Positions 1 through 11,217 are shown, numbered from the stretch's first letter. The stretch: 35,862 bases of DNA from an uncultured Pelagibacteraceae bacterium (GCA_902601235.1 CACKMG010000009.1:1-35862), one strand, 5' to 3'. Notes: generated by a model not told the origin, from the letters alone. A program made the numbers and translations.

Positions 1-484
1 GTCTCATATAATCAATAGATTTGAGATCTTTTTTTTTGCATACTCTTGTTCCTTCCCAAGGAGTTTCAAATTTATTGTATAAATTAAATTTATAACAATA
101 AGTCTTTTGTAAAAAAATTCCGTATTTTTTATTTAAATATAAATTTTTTAGAGTCTCAGGATTTGGGATTTCGTCTGGATCGGAAAATAAAATATAATCA
201 TCGGAATTTGCTAAATCTAAATTCTTTAAAATATACTCTCTTTGGATCGCTTGGTTCTTCCAAGGATTGTTTGATTTTGGAAATGGTGTTTCAAGAATTA
301 AATAAATTATTTTTTTTTTAAATTTTTCATTTAATAATCTAAAATTGAGATTTTTTTTTTCTCCAATATGATTAAATTTTGACTCACAAATAATGAAATA
401 ATCTATACAATCATTTAGAATTTCAAACCTTATATTTGTTATAAAATTTTCTTGATAAAATGTTATACAGTCAAATATTTTCAT
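1..484 (-). CDS. Glycosyltransferase family 17 protein, 3' end cut by window edge
   Basis: An open frame on the minus strand runs from an ATG at 484-482 off the left edge, giving about 161 residues. It begins MKIFDCITFYQENF and contains CESKFNHIGEKK, an NPWKNQAIQRE stretch and the acidic motif FSDPDEIP. This order matches glycosyltransferase family 17, whose eukaryotic members add bisecting GlcNAc; bacterial members are usually found in surface-glycan loci and have unknown acceptors. No signal peptide or membrane segment is visible, so a cytoplasmic enzyme acting on a polysaccharide or lipid-linked precursor is likely. It diverges from tRNA-Ser with 50 bases between. The family call is from recognised motifs; substrate is unknown. 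The C-terminal part lies outside the window. Confidence 0.8.
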   Translation of the reverse strand, partial: MKIFDCITFYQENFITNIRFEILNDCIDYFIICESKFNHIGEKKNLNFRLLNEKFKKKIIYLILETPFPKSNNPWKNQAIQREYILKNLDLANSDDYILFSDPDEIPNPETLKNLYLNKKYGIFLQKTYCYKFNLYNKFETPWEGTRVCKKKDLKSIDYMR

Positions 485-515
485 AATTTGATAATTAAAT
501 TATTTTTATATTATG

Positions 516-521
516 TATAGT
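516..521 (+). promoter_or_regulatory. Possible -10 element for tRNA-Ser
   Basis: TATAGT lies 13 bases before the mature tRNA-Ser 5' end, at the distance expected for a -10 box with a start near 528. A TTGATA further upstream is too far (22-base spacer) to be a standard -35, so this is only a suggestion in an A+T-rich gap. Confidence 0.25.
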
Positions 522-534
522 ATTAAAATATACT

Positions 535-624
535 GGAGAGATGGCCGAGTGGTTTAAGGCGCACGCTTGGAAAGCGTGTAAAGAGGCAACTCTTTCATGG
601 GTTCGAATCCCATTCTCTCCGCCA
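535..624 (+). tRNA. tRNA-Ser (anticodon GGA)
   Basis: The acceptor stem GGAGAGA (535-541) pairs with TCTCTCC (614-620), followed by G73 and an encoded CCA at 622-624. The anticodon stem CACGC/GCGTG encloses loop TTGGAAA with anticodon GGA at 569-571, reading UCC and UCU. A long variable arm (around 579-595) is present as expected for serine tRNAs, and the T arm carries GGTTCGAATCC. It is 90 bases long. It is the only one of the three tRNAs in this window with a genomically encoded CCA end. Confidence 0.97.
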
Positions 625-684
625 TCAATTAAGCTTGATTTTAAAGACTTATTTTAAGTTTATTATTTTCTAATTATATAAAAA

Positions 685-2798
<2,114 letters not shown>

Positions 2799-2800
2799 AA

Positions 2801-4081
2801 ATGAAGTTTTTTGAAACTTCGAAATATCATACTTTAAAAAAATCCACATATATTTCACTCAGATGGATTGCTATTATTGGCCAGTTATTCTCGGTTTATT
2901 TTGTATTTTTCTTTTTAAATTTTGATTTCAACTTTATTATCTCAAATCTGGTTATTTTTGTGGGAATTTTAAGTAACTTATATTTAGTTTTTATTTATAA
3001 TAAAACTCAATTGTCAGATAGGTCTGCCTTAATTTTTTTATTAATTGATATAATGCAACTTGCAGTACTTATTTATTTAACAGGTGGGGTTGTAAATCCG
3101 TTTATAATATTTATTTTAATTCCTAGTGTTTTTGCGTCCTCTAATTTAGGTTTAAGAACAAATTTATTTTTAGTTTTAACAACAATTTTAACAATTATTT
3201 TTCTTACATTTTATTCCAAGGAATTACCATCACCTTTAAATAATCATTTTCATGTAGATGACTATTATTTTTATTCAATACCAATAGCTTTAATTATTGC
3301 TCTGGTTTTTCTAAATTATTTTGCGATAATTTTTGGTGTTGAGTCAAGAATTAGAAAAGAAGCTTTAAATAAGATGGAAGAAGTGATGGCTAAAGAACAC
3401 GAAATGTTGTCTCTCGGTGGTCAGGCAGCTGCGGCAGCTCATTCTTTAGGAACACCTCTCTCAACTATTAAGATTATAACTTTAGAACTTTCTAAACAAT
3501 TAAAGGGTAATAAAGAATTAATTCAAGACATAGACTTACTTTCAAGTCAGGTTGAGAGATGTAATCAAATATTAAAGAAGTTATCTTTAAATCCCACTGA
3601 AGAAGATGAATTTATTGATGAAGATCTAAGTTTCAGAGATTATTTAAAAGAAATTATTTTATCCTTCAAGGAAACAAGTGAAAAAGAATTTATTTTAAAT
3701 CATGAGAAAGATTTTAATTCAAAAAAAATTACAAAATCGGTAGAAATTATTTATGGTTTAAGAAATTTTATTGGTAACGCAAATAAGTATAGTAGGACTA
3801 AAATTTTTATAACCTTAAAAAGTGATATCGATATCACCGAAATCATTATTGAAGATGATGGAGAAGGTTATCCAAATGAAATTCTTTCAAAGATAGGTGA
3901 ACCTTATCTTCAATCTTATAGGAATAATAACAAAGAAAAAAGTGGATTAGGTTTAGGAATTTTTATTGGAAAAAATTTGTTAGAGAAAAATTTTGCTAAT
4001 ATCAATTGTCAGAACTCAAAAAAAAAAAGTGGGGCAAAAGTAGTTATCACATGGCAAAATAAAGACTTATTTAAAATTTAA
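2801..4081 (+). CDS. regB: RegB/PrrB/ActS-type redox sensor histidine kinase
   Basis: Membrane histidine kinase of the RegB family, which controls respiration, carbon and energy genes in response to redox state through RegA. About six hydrophobic segments fill residues 19-180. Between them sits GGVVNPF at 95-101, the family's quinone-binding heptapeptide (GGxxNPF). The H-box reads [13 protein letters not shown] with the phospho-acceptor His214. Cys254 lies exactly 40 residues later, the same spacing as His225 and the redox-active Cys265 of Rhodobacter capsulatus RegB. The N box is near [10 protein letters not shown]1 is DDGEGYP and G2 is GLGLGIFIG, so the ATPase domain is complete. It starts two bases after gyrB, and its tail overlaps convergent cobT by four bases. 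Its likely partner RegA is encoded at 33165, not next to it. Confidence 0.93.
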   Translation: MKFFETSKYHTLKKSTYISLRWIAIIGQLFSVYFVFFFLNFDFNFIISNLVIFVGILSNLYLVFIYNKTQLSDRSALIFLLIDIMQLAVLIYLTGGVVNPFIIFILIPSVFASSNLGLRTNLFLVLTTILTIIFLTFYSKELPSPLNNHFHVDDYYFYSIPIALIIALVFLNYFAIIFGVESRIRKEALNKMEEVMAKEHEMLSLGGQAAAAAHSLGTPLSTIKIITLELSKQLKGNKELIQDIDLLSSQVERCNQILKKLSLNPTEEDEFIDEDLSFRDYLKEIILSFKETSEKEFILNHEKDFNSKKITKSVEIIYGLRNFIGNANKYSRTKIFITLKSDIDITEIIIEDDGEGYPNEILSKIGEPYLQSYRNNNKEKSGLGLGIFIGKNLLEKNFANINCQNSKKKSGAKVVITWQNKDLFKI

Positions 4082-5883
4082 TTCAATCTATTTTTTTTTT
4101 CAAACAATTCACTGAGTTGAGAAATCATAACATCACCTAGTTCATTCACATCAGTAATTTTGATGGCACGGTTATAATATCTAGACACATCATGGCCTAT
4201 GCCAATAGCTAAAATTTCTATTTCAGATTTATCTTCTATATGTTTAACAATTTTTTTTAAATGTTTTTCTAAAAAATCTCCTGAGTTTACTGATAAAGTA
4301 GAGTCATCTACTGGGGCACCATCTGAAATAACCATAAGTATTTTTCTTTCTTCTTTTCTTTTTTTAATTCTGTTAAATGCCCATGATATTGCTTCTCCAT
4401 CTATATTTTCTTTAAGCAAACCCTCTTTTAACATTAAACCAAGATTATTTTTTGCTTGTCTCCAATGTGTATCAGCACTTTTGTAAATTATATGTCTTAA
4501 TTCATTTAATCTACCAGGCATTTTTGGTTTACCTTTTTTATTCCATAACTCTCTGCATTTACCACCCTTCCAATTTTTAGTCGTGAAGCCTAAAATTTCT
4601 ACTTTAACTGAACATCTTTCTAAAGTTCGTGATAAAATATCTGCACAAATTGCAGCTATCGTGATTGGTCTTCCTCTCATCGATCCAGAGTTATCAATTA
4701 AAATTGTAACGATTGTATCCTTAAAATCTAAATCTTTTTCCTTTTTGAAAGATAAAGAGTTATAAGGATCCATTATAATTCTTGGTAGTTTTGAGCTATC
4801 TAACAACCCCTCCTCTAAATCAAAATCCCATGCTCTATTTTGTTTTGCTAACAACTGTCTCTGAAGTTTATTTGCAAGTTTTGTAATTAAGTCTTGGAAA
4901 CCTATCAATTGATGATCTAAAGTCTTTCTTAGTTTACTTGCTTCTTCTGAATTTTCCAAATTTTCAGCTTTTGTTATCTCATCAAATTGATGAGTAAATA
5001 TCTTATATTCAATGTTTAATTCATTGATCTTTTTTTGAATTACATTTTCTTTACTCATTTGATCTGAATCTGTATCTACCAATTGTTCATCTATCTTATA
5101 ATCATTAATATCATAATCAGCATCTAAGCTAACTTCAGTCTCTTCATCTTTTTTTCGATCTTTACTATCCTCATTATTACTCTCATCATTCTCATTTGAT
5201 GAATCTTGTTTATTATCATCATGTTCATTTTCTTGAGATTCTTTGTTATCTTCATTTTGAAAAATATCCATTTCTTGAAGAATTTTAGAAAATTTTAAGG
5301 AATAATTTTCTTGAGACTCTAAATTTTCTTTTAAATAATCAATATGATCACTTATTGAATTATCAAAATCCTTTTTCCAAAAATTTAACATTTTCTCAGT
5401 TAAAGAATTTAATTTAATATTATGAAATTTGTTTAACATGTATAACTCAAAAGCCTCAATAACTGGAACATCATCTTTGGTTTTAAGTTGATCTTTACGT
5501 TTAAAATTTATTATTTGATTATAATTTTCGACAAAATTTTTTTCTATACCTTTAAGCATTTTTCCGCCCAAAGACTCATATCTAATTTTCTCCGCAATAG
5601 AATACAATTCTTTACATGAGGAATTTTGCGGTAAATTTTTATTATAAATTTCCCTATCAGAAAATCTTATTTTTAAAGCTGCACTATCTGATTCTGCTCT
5701 TGCTTTTATGAAGTCGTTTTTTGAGTTTAAATTATCTAATTGAAAAAAATCAAATTTGTTTGAACTTTTGTTGTTATTAATTTTATCATTGTGACTTATA
5801 TCATCAGAAATTACTTTTGCCGTAGAAGAAAGAGCTTGTTTGAATTTTTCAAGTACAGTAGCATTTTTATTGCTATTACTCAT
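4078..5883 (-). CDS. cobT: CobT-type cobaltochelatase subunit (VWA protein)
   Basis: This 601-residue protein resembles CobT, which with the AAA+ subunit CobS and the large CobN subunit inserts cobalt into hydrogenobyrinate diamide in aerobic cobalamin synthesis. The N-terminal 200 residues are helical; residues about 208-290 are a strongly acidic, Asn/Glu/Asp-rich linker typical of CobT; the C-terminal von Willebrand A domain has an intact MIDAS motif DNSGS (Asp397, Ser399, Ser401). It begins directly after the cobS stop codon, so the two are surely cotranscribed. No cobN or other corrin gene is in view. In genomes without cobalamin synthesis such CobST pairs may be a MoxR/VWA-like chaperone or metal-insertion machine with another target, so the family is certain but the reaction is not. 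Confidence 0.88.
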   Translation of the reverse strand: MSNSNKNATVLEKFKQALSSTAKVISDDISHNDKINNNKSSNKFDFFQLDNLNSKNDFIKARAESDSAALKIRFSDREIYNKNLPQNSSCKELYSIAEKIRYESLGGKMLKGIEKNFVENYNQIINFKRKDQLKTKDDVPVIEAFELYMLNKFHNIKLNSLTEKMLNFWKKDFDNSISDHIDYLKENLESQENYSLKFSKILQEMDIFQNEDNKESQENEHDDNKQDSSNENDESNNEDSKDRKKDEETEVSLDADYDINDYKIDEQLVDTDSDQMSKENVIQKKINELNIEYKIFTHQFDEITKAENLENSEEASKLRKTLDHQLIGFQDLITKLANKLQRQLLAKQNRAWDFDLEEGLLDSSKLPRIIMDPYNSLSFKKEKDLDFKDTIVTILIDNSGSMRGRPITIAAICADILSRTLERCSVKVEILGFTTKNWKGGKCRELWNKKGKPKMPGRLNELRHIIYKSADTHWRQAKNNLGLMLKEGLLKENIDGEAISWAFNRIKKRKEERKILMVISDGAPVDDSTLSVNSGDFLEKHLKKIVKHIEDKSEIEILAIGIGHDVSRYYNRAIKITDVNELGDVMISQLSELFEKKNRLN

Positions 5884-6858
5884 TTAAATTTGAATATTTA
5901 AAAGTGACTCAGGCAATTCTTCTCCAAAGCATCTTTGGTAGTATTCAGATATAGTATTTTTTTCTAAATCATCACATTTATTTAAAAATGTTACTCTAAA
6001 TGCATATCCGGTATCTTTAAATATTTCAGTATTTTCAGCCCAATGTAAAACTGTCCTTGGGCTCATTACTGTCGATATGTCTCCAGCAATAAAACCTTTT
6101 CTAGTCAAAGTGGCTACTTTGATCATATTTGAAATTTTTTCTTTGCCCTTGTTATTATTTAGGCTTTTATTTTTTGCTAAAATAATTTCCATTTCTTTTT
6201 CTAAACTGAGATAATTCAAGGTGGTAACAATATTCCATCTGTCCATTTGACCTTGATTAATTTGTTGCGTACCATGATATAATCCAGATGTGTCTCCAAG
6301 TCCAACAGTGTTTGAAGTAGCAAATAATCTAAAATATTTGTTTTGTTTTAAAATTTTGTTTTTATCTAATAGAGTAAAATTTCCTTCTGCTTCCAAAACT
6401 CTTTGTATAACAAACATTACATCTGGTCTTCCCGCATCATATTCATCAAATACTAATGCGACTGGGTTTTGAATTGACCATGGTAAAATACCTTCATTAA
6501 ATTGAGTGATTTGTTTTCCATCTTTTAAAATAATTGCGTCTTTTCCAATTAAATCAATTCTACTTATATGACTGTCAAGATTTACTCTAATGCAAGGCCA
6601 ATTTAATCTAGCAGCTATTTGTTCTATGTGTGTAGACTTTCCTGTCCCGTGATATCCTTGAACTAAAACTCTTTTGTTATATGCAAAACCAGAAATAATA
6701 GCTAATGTTGTATCTCTATCAAATTTGTAGTTTTTATCTATTTCTGGAACATATTCACTTTGTTTTGAGAAGGCACTTACCTCCATATCAGACTCTATAC
6801 CAAATGTTTGTTTGATTGAAACTTTTATATCAGGTTGTGTATCAATATTTGTTGTCAA
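5884..6858 (-). CDS. cobS: CobS-type AAA+ ATPase (cobaltochelatase subunit)
   Basis: A 324-residue AAA+ ATPase of the CobS/MoxR group. Walker A is GYHGTGKS at 68-75, Walker B is LVFDEYD at 135-141, and a sensor-1 Asn lies in LFATSNTVGLGD. In cobaltochelatase, CobS and CobT form a two-tiered ring that drives metal insertion by CobN. The start codon lies inside the end of the upstream dnaJ-like gene (17-base overlap), and cobT follows without a gap. The conserved unit of J-domain gene, cobS and cobT suggests the ring needs a co-chaperone for assembly; that link is inferred from gene order. Its substrate in this organism is unproven because no CobN is seen. Confidence 0.92.
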   Translation of the reverse strand: MTTNIDTQPDIKVSIKQTFGIESDMEVSAFSKQSEYVPEIDKNYKFDRDTTLAIISGFAYNKRVLVQGYHGTGKSTHIEQIAARLNWPCIRVNLDSHISRIDLIGKDAIILKDGKQITQFNEGILPWSIQNPVALVFDEYDAGRPDVMFVIQRVLEAEGNFTLLDKNKILKQNKYFRLFATSNTVGLGDTSGLYHGTQQINQGQMDRWNIVTTLNYLSLEKEMEIILAKNKSLNNNKGKEKISNMIKVATLTRKGFIAGDISTVMSPRTVLHWAENTEIFKDTGYAFRVTFLNKCDDLEKNTISEYYQRCFGEELPESLLNIQI

Positions 6859-7375
6859 TTTTATCCCTATATGTATTTTTTAATTGTGTATAAGCTAAAG
6901 TTATTAATTTAAGTTTTTCTTCATATTTTTTATTACCAGAATTCATATCAGGGTGAAATTTTTTAACAAGGATTTTGAATTTTTCTTGAATTTTTTGCCA
7001 TTTAATACCAATAGAAATACCTAAAATACCAAAGGCTTTTATATCATTATGATTAAAATTAAATTGACGCATATGATTGAAGTCACTTTTTTGTCTATTA
7101 GTATTCAGCTCATCTTTTAAAGTATTATTCCATAAAACTTTGAAAAAATTATCTGAAGAGCTAAAACTTTGTGTCGGTTTATGCCAAGTCATATCAGATT
7201 TTAAAAAATTAATAACTTGATCATCATTCATTCCCTCAAAATAATTCCAATTTTTATTGAATTCTTTTATATGCTCTAGACATAACATCCTGAATTTTTT
7301 ACTATTATCTTTTTCAACTGGTGCTTTATATTCGCCTATTTTCGAACAATTATCCCAATCACAAATATTTTTCAT
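6842..7375 (-). CDS. J-domain (DnaJ-like) protein with N-terminal Cys/His cluster
   Basis: This 177-residue protein has its J domain at the C-terminus: FGILGI leads into helix II, the HPD tripeptide is at 141-143, and a final helix ends the protein. J domains stimulate the ATPase of DnaK-type chaperones. The N-terminus has Cys5, Cys10, Cys32 and His35 (CDWDNC and CLEH), which could bind zinc; this arrangement with a C-terminal J domain is common in alphaproteobacterial homologues next to cobS. It lacks the Gly/Phe region and the four-repeat zinc finger of true DnaJ, so it is a specialised co-chaperone. It overlaps cobS by 17 bases and diverges from bolA with only 21 bases between. Confidence 0.85.
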   Translation of the reverse strand: MKNICDWDNCSKIGEYKAPVEKDNSKKFRMLCLEHIKEFNKNWNYFEGMNDDQVINFLKSDMTWHKPTQSFSSSDNFFKVLWNNTLKDELNTNRQKSDFNHMRQFNFNHNDIKAFGILGISIGIKWQKIQEKFKILVKKFHPDMNSGNKKYEEKLKLITLAYTQLKNTYRDKIDNKY

Positions 7376-7396
7376 GATATATTATACTTATAATTT

Positions 7397-7657
7397 ATGG
7401 ATATAAATCAGTTAATTTCAATTATAAAAATTAAATTGTCTGAAAAAATTAAGATAGAAAATATCAATATAGAGGACAAATCTTTTTTACATAAAAATCA
7501 TAAAAGTAACGAAAAAGGAAAATTTCATTTAAAAATTTCAATTGAGTCAAAAGAATTAAATAAAATAGGTAAACTAGAAAGTAATAGAATAATCCACAAA
7601 ATTATGAATGAAGAAATCAAACTTTATATTCACTCTTTACAAATTTTAATTCATTAA
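7397..7657 (+). CDS. bolA: BolA family protein
   Basis: An 86-residue protein of the BolA family, which partners with monothiol glutaredoxins in iron-sulfur trafficking and has regulatory roles in some bacteria. Visible features are the N-terminal helix, the LHKNHKS segment equivalent to the family's H-x-x-H-ligand region, the FHLKISI strand and the C-terminal helix RIIHKIMNEEI followed by HSLQILIH. The gene diverges from the dnaJ-like gene with a 21-base gap, and its last 12 bases overlap the convergent aroB tail. The bolA/dnaJ/cobS arrangement is seen in other alphaproteobacteria. The gap cannot hold two full promoters, so promoter elements must lie within a neighbouring coding region. Confidence 0.82.
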   Translation: MDINQLISIIKIKLSEKIKIENINIEDKSFLHKNHKSNEKGKFHLKISIESKELNKIGKLESNRIIHKIMNEEIKLYIHSLQILIH

Positions 7658-8752
7658 TTCATTTTTAAAAAATAATTTTAGTTTATTTTTACTATATTGT
7701 TGGTTAATTATTGGATATCCAATTTTTTTAAGTAAAACTAAATTAATTTTATCTGAATTATTTTTTTTATCTTTTGTCATGAATGATAAAATTTTGTTTA
7801 TGTCCTTTTTTGAAAAGAATTTATTTATATTCCAGGGCAAATTTGAATTTTTTAAGCATTTTTTAATAATTTGGTATTCTAATTTATTTATCAATTTATT
7901 TTTGTTGCTGAAATTTAATGCAGAATTCATTCCCAACAGCACAGCTTCACCATGATTTAATTTTTTTGAGTAGCCAAGTGAAGCTTCGTAAGCATGAGCA
8001 AAGGTATGTCCAAAATTTAATATTTTTCTTAAGTTTTTTTCTTTCTCATCTTTTTCGATAACTATTTTTTTTACTTTGCAACTTTCATAGATTGATTTAT
8101 GAATAAATGGTGATTTAAGACTAATAATTTTTTTAAAATTTTTGTTTAAATATGCAAATAATTTCTTGTTAGCTATAAGTGCATGTTTTAAAATTTCTGC
8201 ATATCCACAAATTAGTTCTCTTTTAGGGAGTGTTTTCAAAAAATTAACATCGCTAATTACTAATGAGGGTTGATAAAAAGTACCTATTAAATTTTTACCA
8301 AAATTTGTATTTATTCCTGTTTTACCACCAATAGATGAGTCAACTTGAGATAATAGAGTAGTCGGAATATTAATAAACTTTATTCCTCTTTTAAAAAGAC
8401 TTGAGGCGAAACCTCCTATATCTCCTGTTATGCCACCTCCTATTGATATTAAACAATCATTTCTTGTAAAATTTTTTTTTAATAATGTGTTTATAATTAA
8501 ATTTACAGTTTTTTGATTTTTATTTTTCTCATTCGATTTAAAAAAAATTAAGCATACCTTTTTTCCTTTAAGAGACTTAATAATTCTTTTACTCATATTT
8601 TTAGGAACATTAGAGTCAATTAATAATAAACATTTTTCAAATTTAATTAGATTTTGATTTAATATTTTAGAAAATTTAGAAATTAAATTTGAACCAATTA
8701 ATATAAAATATTTTTGAGTTTTAGTTTTAATTCTTAATTTTATTGTCTTCAT
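7646..8752 (-). CDS. aroB: 3-dehydroquinate synthase
   Basis: Second enzyme of the shikimate pathway; converts DAHP to 3-dehydroquinate using NAD and a divalent metal. The 368-residue length is normal. The NAD-binding and active-site region contains GGGITGDIGGFASSLFKRG, then IPTTLLSQVDSSIGGKTGIN and NLIGTFYQP, and the metal-binding histidine motif is NFGHTFAHAYE. It follows aroK with a 26-base overlap, an alphaproteobacterial and enterobacterial arrangement that couples two steps of chorismate synthesis. Its 3' end overlaps bolA by 12 bases. Confidence 0.96.
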   Translation of the reverse strand: MKTIKLRIKTKTQKYFILIGSNLISKFSKILNQNLIKFEKCLLLIDSNVPKNMSKRIIKSLKGKKVCLIFFKSNEKNKNQKTVNLIINTLLKKNFTRNDCLISIGGGITGDIGGFASSLFKRGIKFINIPTTLLSQVDSSIGGKTGINTNFGKNLIGTFYQPSLVISDVNFLKTLPKRELICGYAEILKHALIANKKLFAYLNKNFKKIISLKSPFIHKSIYESCKVKKIVIEKDEKEKNLRKILNFGHTFAHAYEASLGYSKKLNHGEAVLLGMNSALNFSNKNKLINKLEYQIIKKCLKNSNLPWNINKFFSKKDINKILSFMTKDKKNNSDKINLVLLKKIGYPIINQQYSKNKLKLFFKNELMN

Positions 8753-9251
8753 ATATTTTTAATATTTTTTTTATAATTTCAGTTTTTGTATGATAATTAC
8801 AGTTTATTTTGTACATTGCTTTTGAGTAAAAATTTGAACGTTTTTTAATCATATCAAATAACTCATTTTTTGTTGCATTAAAAGCTATTGGTCTTTTTGG
8901 GTTACTTTTAATTCTATTAACTAAAATTTCACTGTTCCACTTTAACCAGAAAGATAAGTGATTTTTTAACACTTCTGATCTAATTTTTTTGTTTAAAAAA
9001 GCACCACCACCCACTGATATAATTATATTTTTCTTTTGTAATATTTTTAATGTTGTTTTTTCCTCATATTCTCTAAAGAATCTTTCACCTTTTTCTTTAA
9101 ATAGTGTTGATATTTTCTTACCCAATTCGTTTTCAATATATGTATCTACATCAATAAAATTTTTTTTTAATTTTTTAGAGAGTAACAATCCTAATGTAGA
9201 TTTTCCAGATCCCATCATACCTAAAAAAACAATATTTTTACTTGATTCCAT
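8727..9251 (-). CDS. aroK: Shikimate kinase
   Basis: Phosphorylates shikimate at the 3-hydroxyl with ATP. The P-loop GMMGSGKST stands near the N-terminus, followed by the FIDVDTYIE substrate motif, GERFFREYE and the SVGGGAFLN substrate-binding loop. I chose the ATG at 9251-9249 (MESSKNIVFLG), giving 174 residues, the family's usual size. The frame stays open to an ATG at 9314, but that 21-residue extension has no counterpart in the family and would overlap the start of the divergent small gene at 9309. The gene overlaps aroB by 26 bases. Confidence 0.93.
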   Translation of the reverse strand: MESSKNIVFLGMMGSGKSTLGLLLSKKLKKNFIDVDTYIENELGKKISTLFKEKGERFFREYEEKTTLKILQKKNIIISVGGGAFLNKKIRSEVLKNHLSFWLKWNSEILVNRIKSNPKRPIAFNATKNELFDMIKKRSNFYSKAMYKINCNYHTKTEIIKKILKIYEDNKIKN

Positions 9252-9308
9252 AATATTCTTTATTGAAAAAACACAAATATGTCTTAATTTGAAATTAACT
9301 AAAGTTAT

Positions 9309-9488
9309 ATGCAATTTATTAAAAAAACAAGTTCGAGAATAAACATTATCAGTATCGTTTTAAAATTATTATTAGCATTCGTAGTAATTCTTGGAATTGT
9401 TTATCTACTAAATAAAATAGATTTTCCTGCACCGCTGAAAGAAATAGAGAAAATAATTCCTAATGAGAATTTTAAAATTGTTAAATAA
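9309..9488 (+). CDS. Small membrane protein, unknown function
   Basis: A 59-residue frame begins with ATG at 9309 and ends with TAA at 9486-9488. After a basic start (MQFIKKTSSRIN) there is one hydrophobic segment of about 22 residues ending near YLLNK, then a tail beginning IDFPAPLKEIEKIIP and ending NFKIVK. The positive N-terminus predicts an inside-to-outside single anchor with a short periplasmic tail. I believe similar tails with a Leu/Phe-Pro-Ala-Pro motif occur in small alphaproteobacterial proteins, but this is from memory. It overlaps the next gene (exported 584-residue protein) by 26 bases, which suggests translational coupling and a shared role at the envelope. I cannot assign a function. 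Confidence 0.7.
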   Translation: MQFIKKTSSRINIISIVLKLLLAFVVILGIVYLLNKIDFPAPLKEIEKIIPNENFKIVK

Positions 9489-11217
9489 TAAATTTTTTTT
9501 AACTATATTTATACTTTTTTCATTTTATAGTTATGCTGAAGAAGAACCAGTTGATATCTGGAATATTGATAAAGAAAATATTGAGCAAAATTCTTTAAAA
9601 GAGACGGCTGACAACCAAATTAATACAAATGAAATTAGCATTTATGAAATGCAATCCAAAAAAAAAGTTGAAAATATCAAATTAGATCAAAATTTGAACT
9701 TAAATGAAATTAAGTTATTAGGTCTTTACGATCCTGAAGAATTTGATTTAGATCTTAATATGTGGATAAACTCGGACGGAGATCAACTTAAAAATATATT
9801 TTCAAAATTATATAAAATAAATTTTTCAGAAGATGCAAAAGAAATTATGAATATTTCTGTTTTAACTAATTCTTATTACCCAAAGAAAAATATTTCAAAA
9901 AATGAGTTTTTGAAATTTAAATCAGATTGGTTAATTAAAAACTCAGATTTTGATTTAATTAAAGAATATCTTATTAAAAACCAAGCTTTAGATCTACAAC
10001 CAGAAATAACGAAATATTATATAAATGAATATTTATCAAATTATGAGATTAAAAGGGCTTGTGACATATTTTCAGAAAATTTAAATCCTATAAATGATGA
10101 ATATTTATCAAAATTTGAAATATATTGTTTGATTAAATCAAATAAAAATAATGAAGCTCAAATTCTTTTTGATTTAAAAAAAGAGCTTGGTTTTAAAGAT
10201 CTATATTTTGAAAAAAAAATAAATATTCTATTTGGTTATTCAAATGAAATTGATGAGAGTATCTCAGAAAAAACTATTTTTGATTTTCATTTAGCTCATA
10301 TAACAAATCCTAATTTTGAATTTGAACCAAATGAGACTACTAGTAAAATAATTTGGAAATATCTCTCCTCTTCAAATTTATTGACGTCTTTTAAAGAGGT
10401 AGATACTAAAAACTTAGATAAAATTTCAACTATTGAAAAAGCTGTTCATAACAAAAATTATCCAGAAAAAGATCTTTTTAATTTATATAAAAGATTCCAA
10501 TTTAGTATAAATCAGCTTTTAAACGCAAAGGAAAATTACCAATCTTTATCAAATATTGAAGCAAGAGCATTAATTTATCAAAAAATTTTACTTGAGTCAG
10601 AAATGGTAGAAAAATTAAAATTATTAAAAATTTTAAAAGACTCTTTTAAAAAGGATGAGATTGATCAAGCTTTTGATAAAGAATTAAAAAAATATTTGGA
10701 TGAAATGGATCCATTAAAAATACCTGATACTTTAACTAGTTTTTATTACACAAATATCAAAATTGAAAAAGAAAAGGACAAAAAAATAAAATATAATAAT
10801 GAAATTATACACCAATCAAAACTTGTTAATTATTTTAACGGTGATTATTCAAAAACAAAAATTACTAAAGATATTAATAATTTTTTAAAAAAAATAAAAA
10901 AAAATAAAAAATATTTTCTTTCAAAAAAAGATATAATTCTCATTGAGTCTTTAAAGTCTGATGGGATAATTATTGAGAAAAAATACAATGATTTATACGA
11001 AATAAATACGTCAGAAATACCTACAGACATTCAGGTTATGATAAATAATAAAGAAAAAGGTGCTGCTTTATTGAGAATAGCAGAGGTTATTGGTCAAGAT
11101 GAACTAGAGAGAATAGATGAAGACACTATTTATTTTATAATTGCTACTTTAAATCAGCTAAATATTGACACTATAAGAAATAAGATTTTATTAAAAGTTC
11201 TACCTTTAAAAGTTTAA
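9463..11217 (+). CDS. Conserved exported protein of unknown function
   Basis: A 584-residue protein with a clear signal peptide: a basic start, a hydrophobic core (FFLTIFILFSFYSYA) and a likely cleavage after SYA near residue 25. The mature protein is acidic at its start, then almost entirely helical and rich in Lys, Asn, Leu and Glu, with no enzyme motif or transmembrane segment that I recognise. The last 60 residues (ALLRIAEVIGQDEL, then DEDTIYFIIATLNQL) look like the best-conserved part and resemble a helical-repeat end. It overlaps the 59-residue membrane protein upstream and precedes def by 24 bases. Periplasmic location is likely; function is unknown. Confidence 0.85.
   Translation: MRILKLLNNKFFLTIFILFSFYSYAEEEPVDIWNIDKENIEQNSLKETADNQINTNEISIYEMQSKKKVENIKLDQNLNLNEIKLLGLYDPEEFDLDLNMWINSDGDQLKNIFSKLYKINFSEDAKEIMNISVLTNSYYPKKNISKNEFLKFKSDWLIKNSDFDLIKEYLIKNQALDLQPEITKYYINEYLSNYEIKRACDIFSENLNPINDEYLSKFEIYCLIKSNKNNEAQILFDLKKELGFKDLYFEKKINILFGYSNEIDESISEKTIFDFHLAHITNPNFEFEPNETTSKIIWKYLSSSNLLTSFKEVDTKNLDKISTIEKAVHNKNYPEKDLFNLYKRFQFSINQLLNAKENYQSLSNIEARALIYQKILLESEMVEKLKLLKILKDSFKKDEIDQAFDKELKKYLDEMDPLKIPDTLTSFYYTNIKIEKEKDKKIKYNNEIIHQSKLVNYFNGDYSKTKITKDINNFLKKIKKNKKYFLSKKDIILIESLKSDGIIIEKKYNDLYEINTSEIPTDIQVMINNKEKGAALLRIAEVIGQDELERIDEDTIYFIIATLNQLNIDTIRNKILLKVLPLKV

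Noticed and set aside
8989..9342. 117-residue plus-strand frame over aroK
   Set aside because: It is antisense to the aroK P-loop gene, which has clear motifs; low-complexity Phe/Ile/Ser composition is typical of a shadow frame.
10880..10935. Poly-A/T tracts in the exported protein gene as a possible phase-variable repeat
   Set aside because: The A-runs are interrupted and in frame Lys codons; such runs are common everywhere in this A+T-rich sequence.
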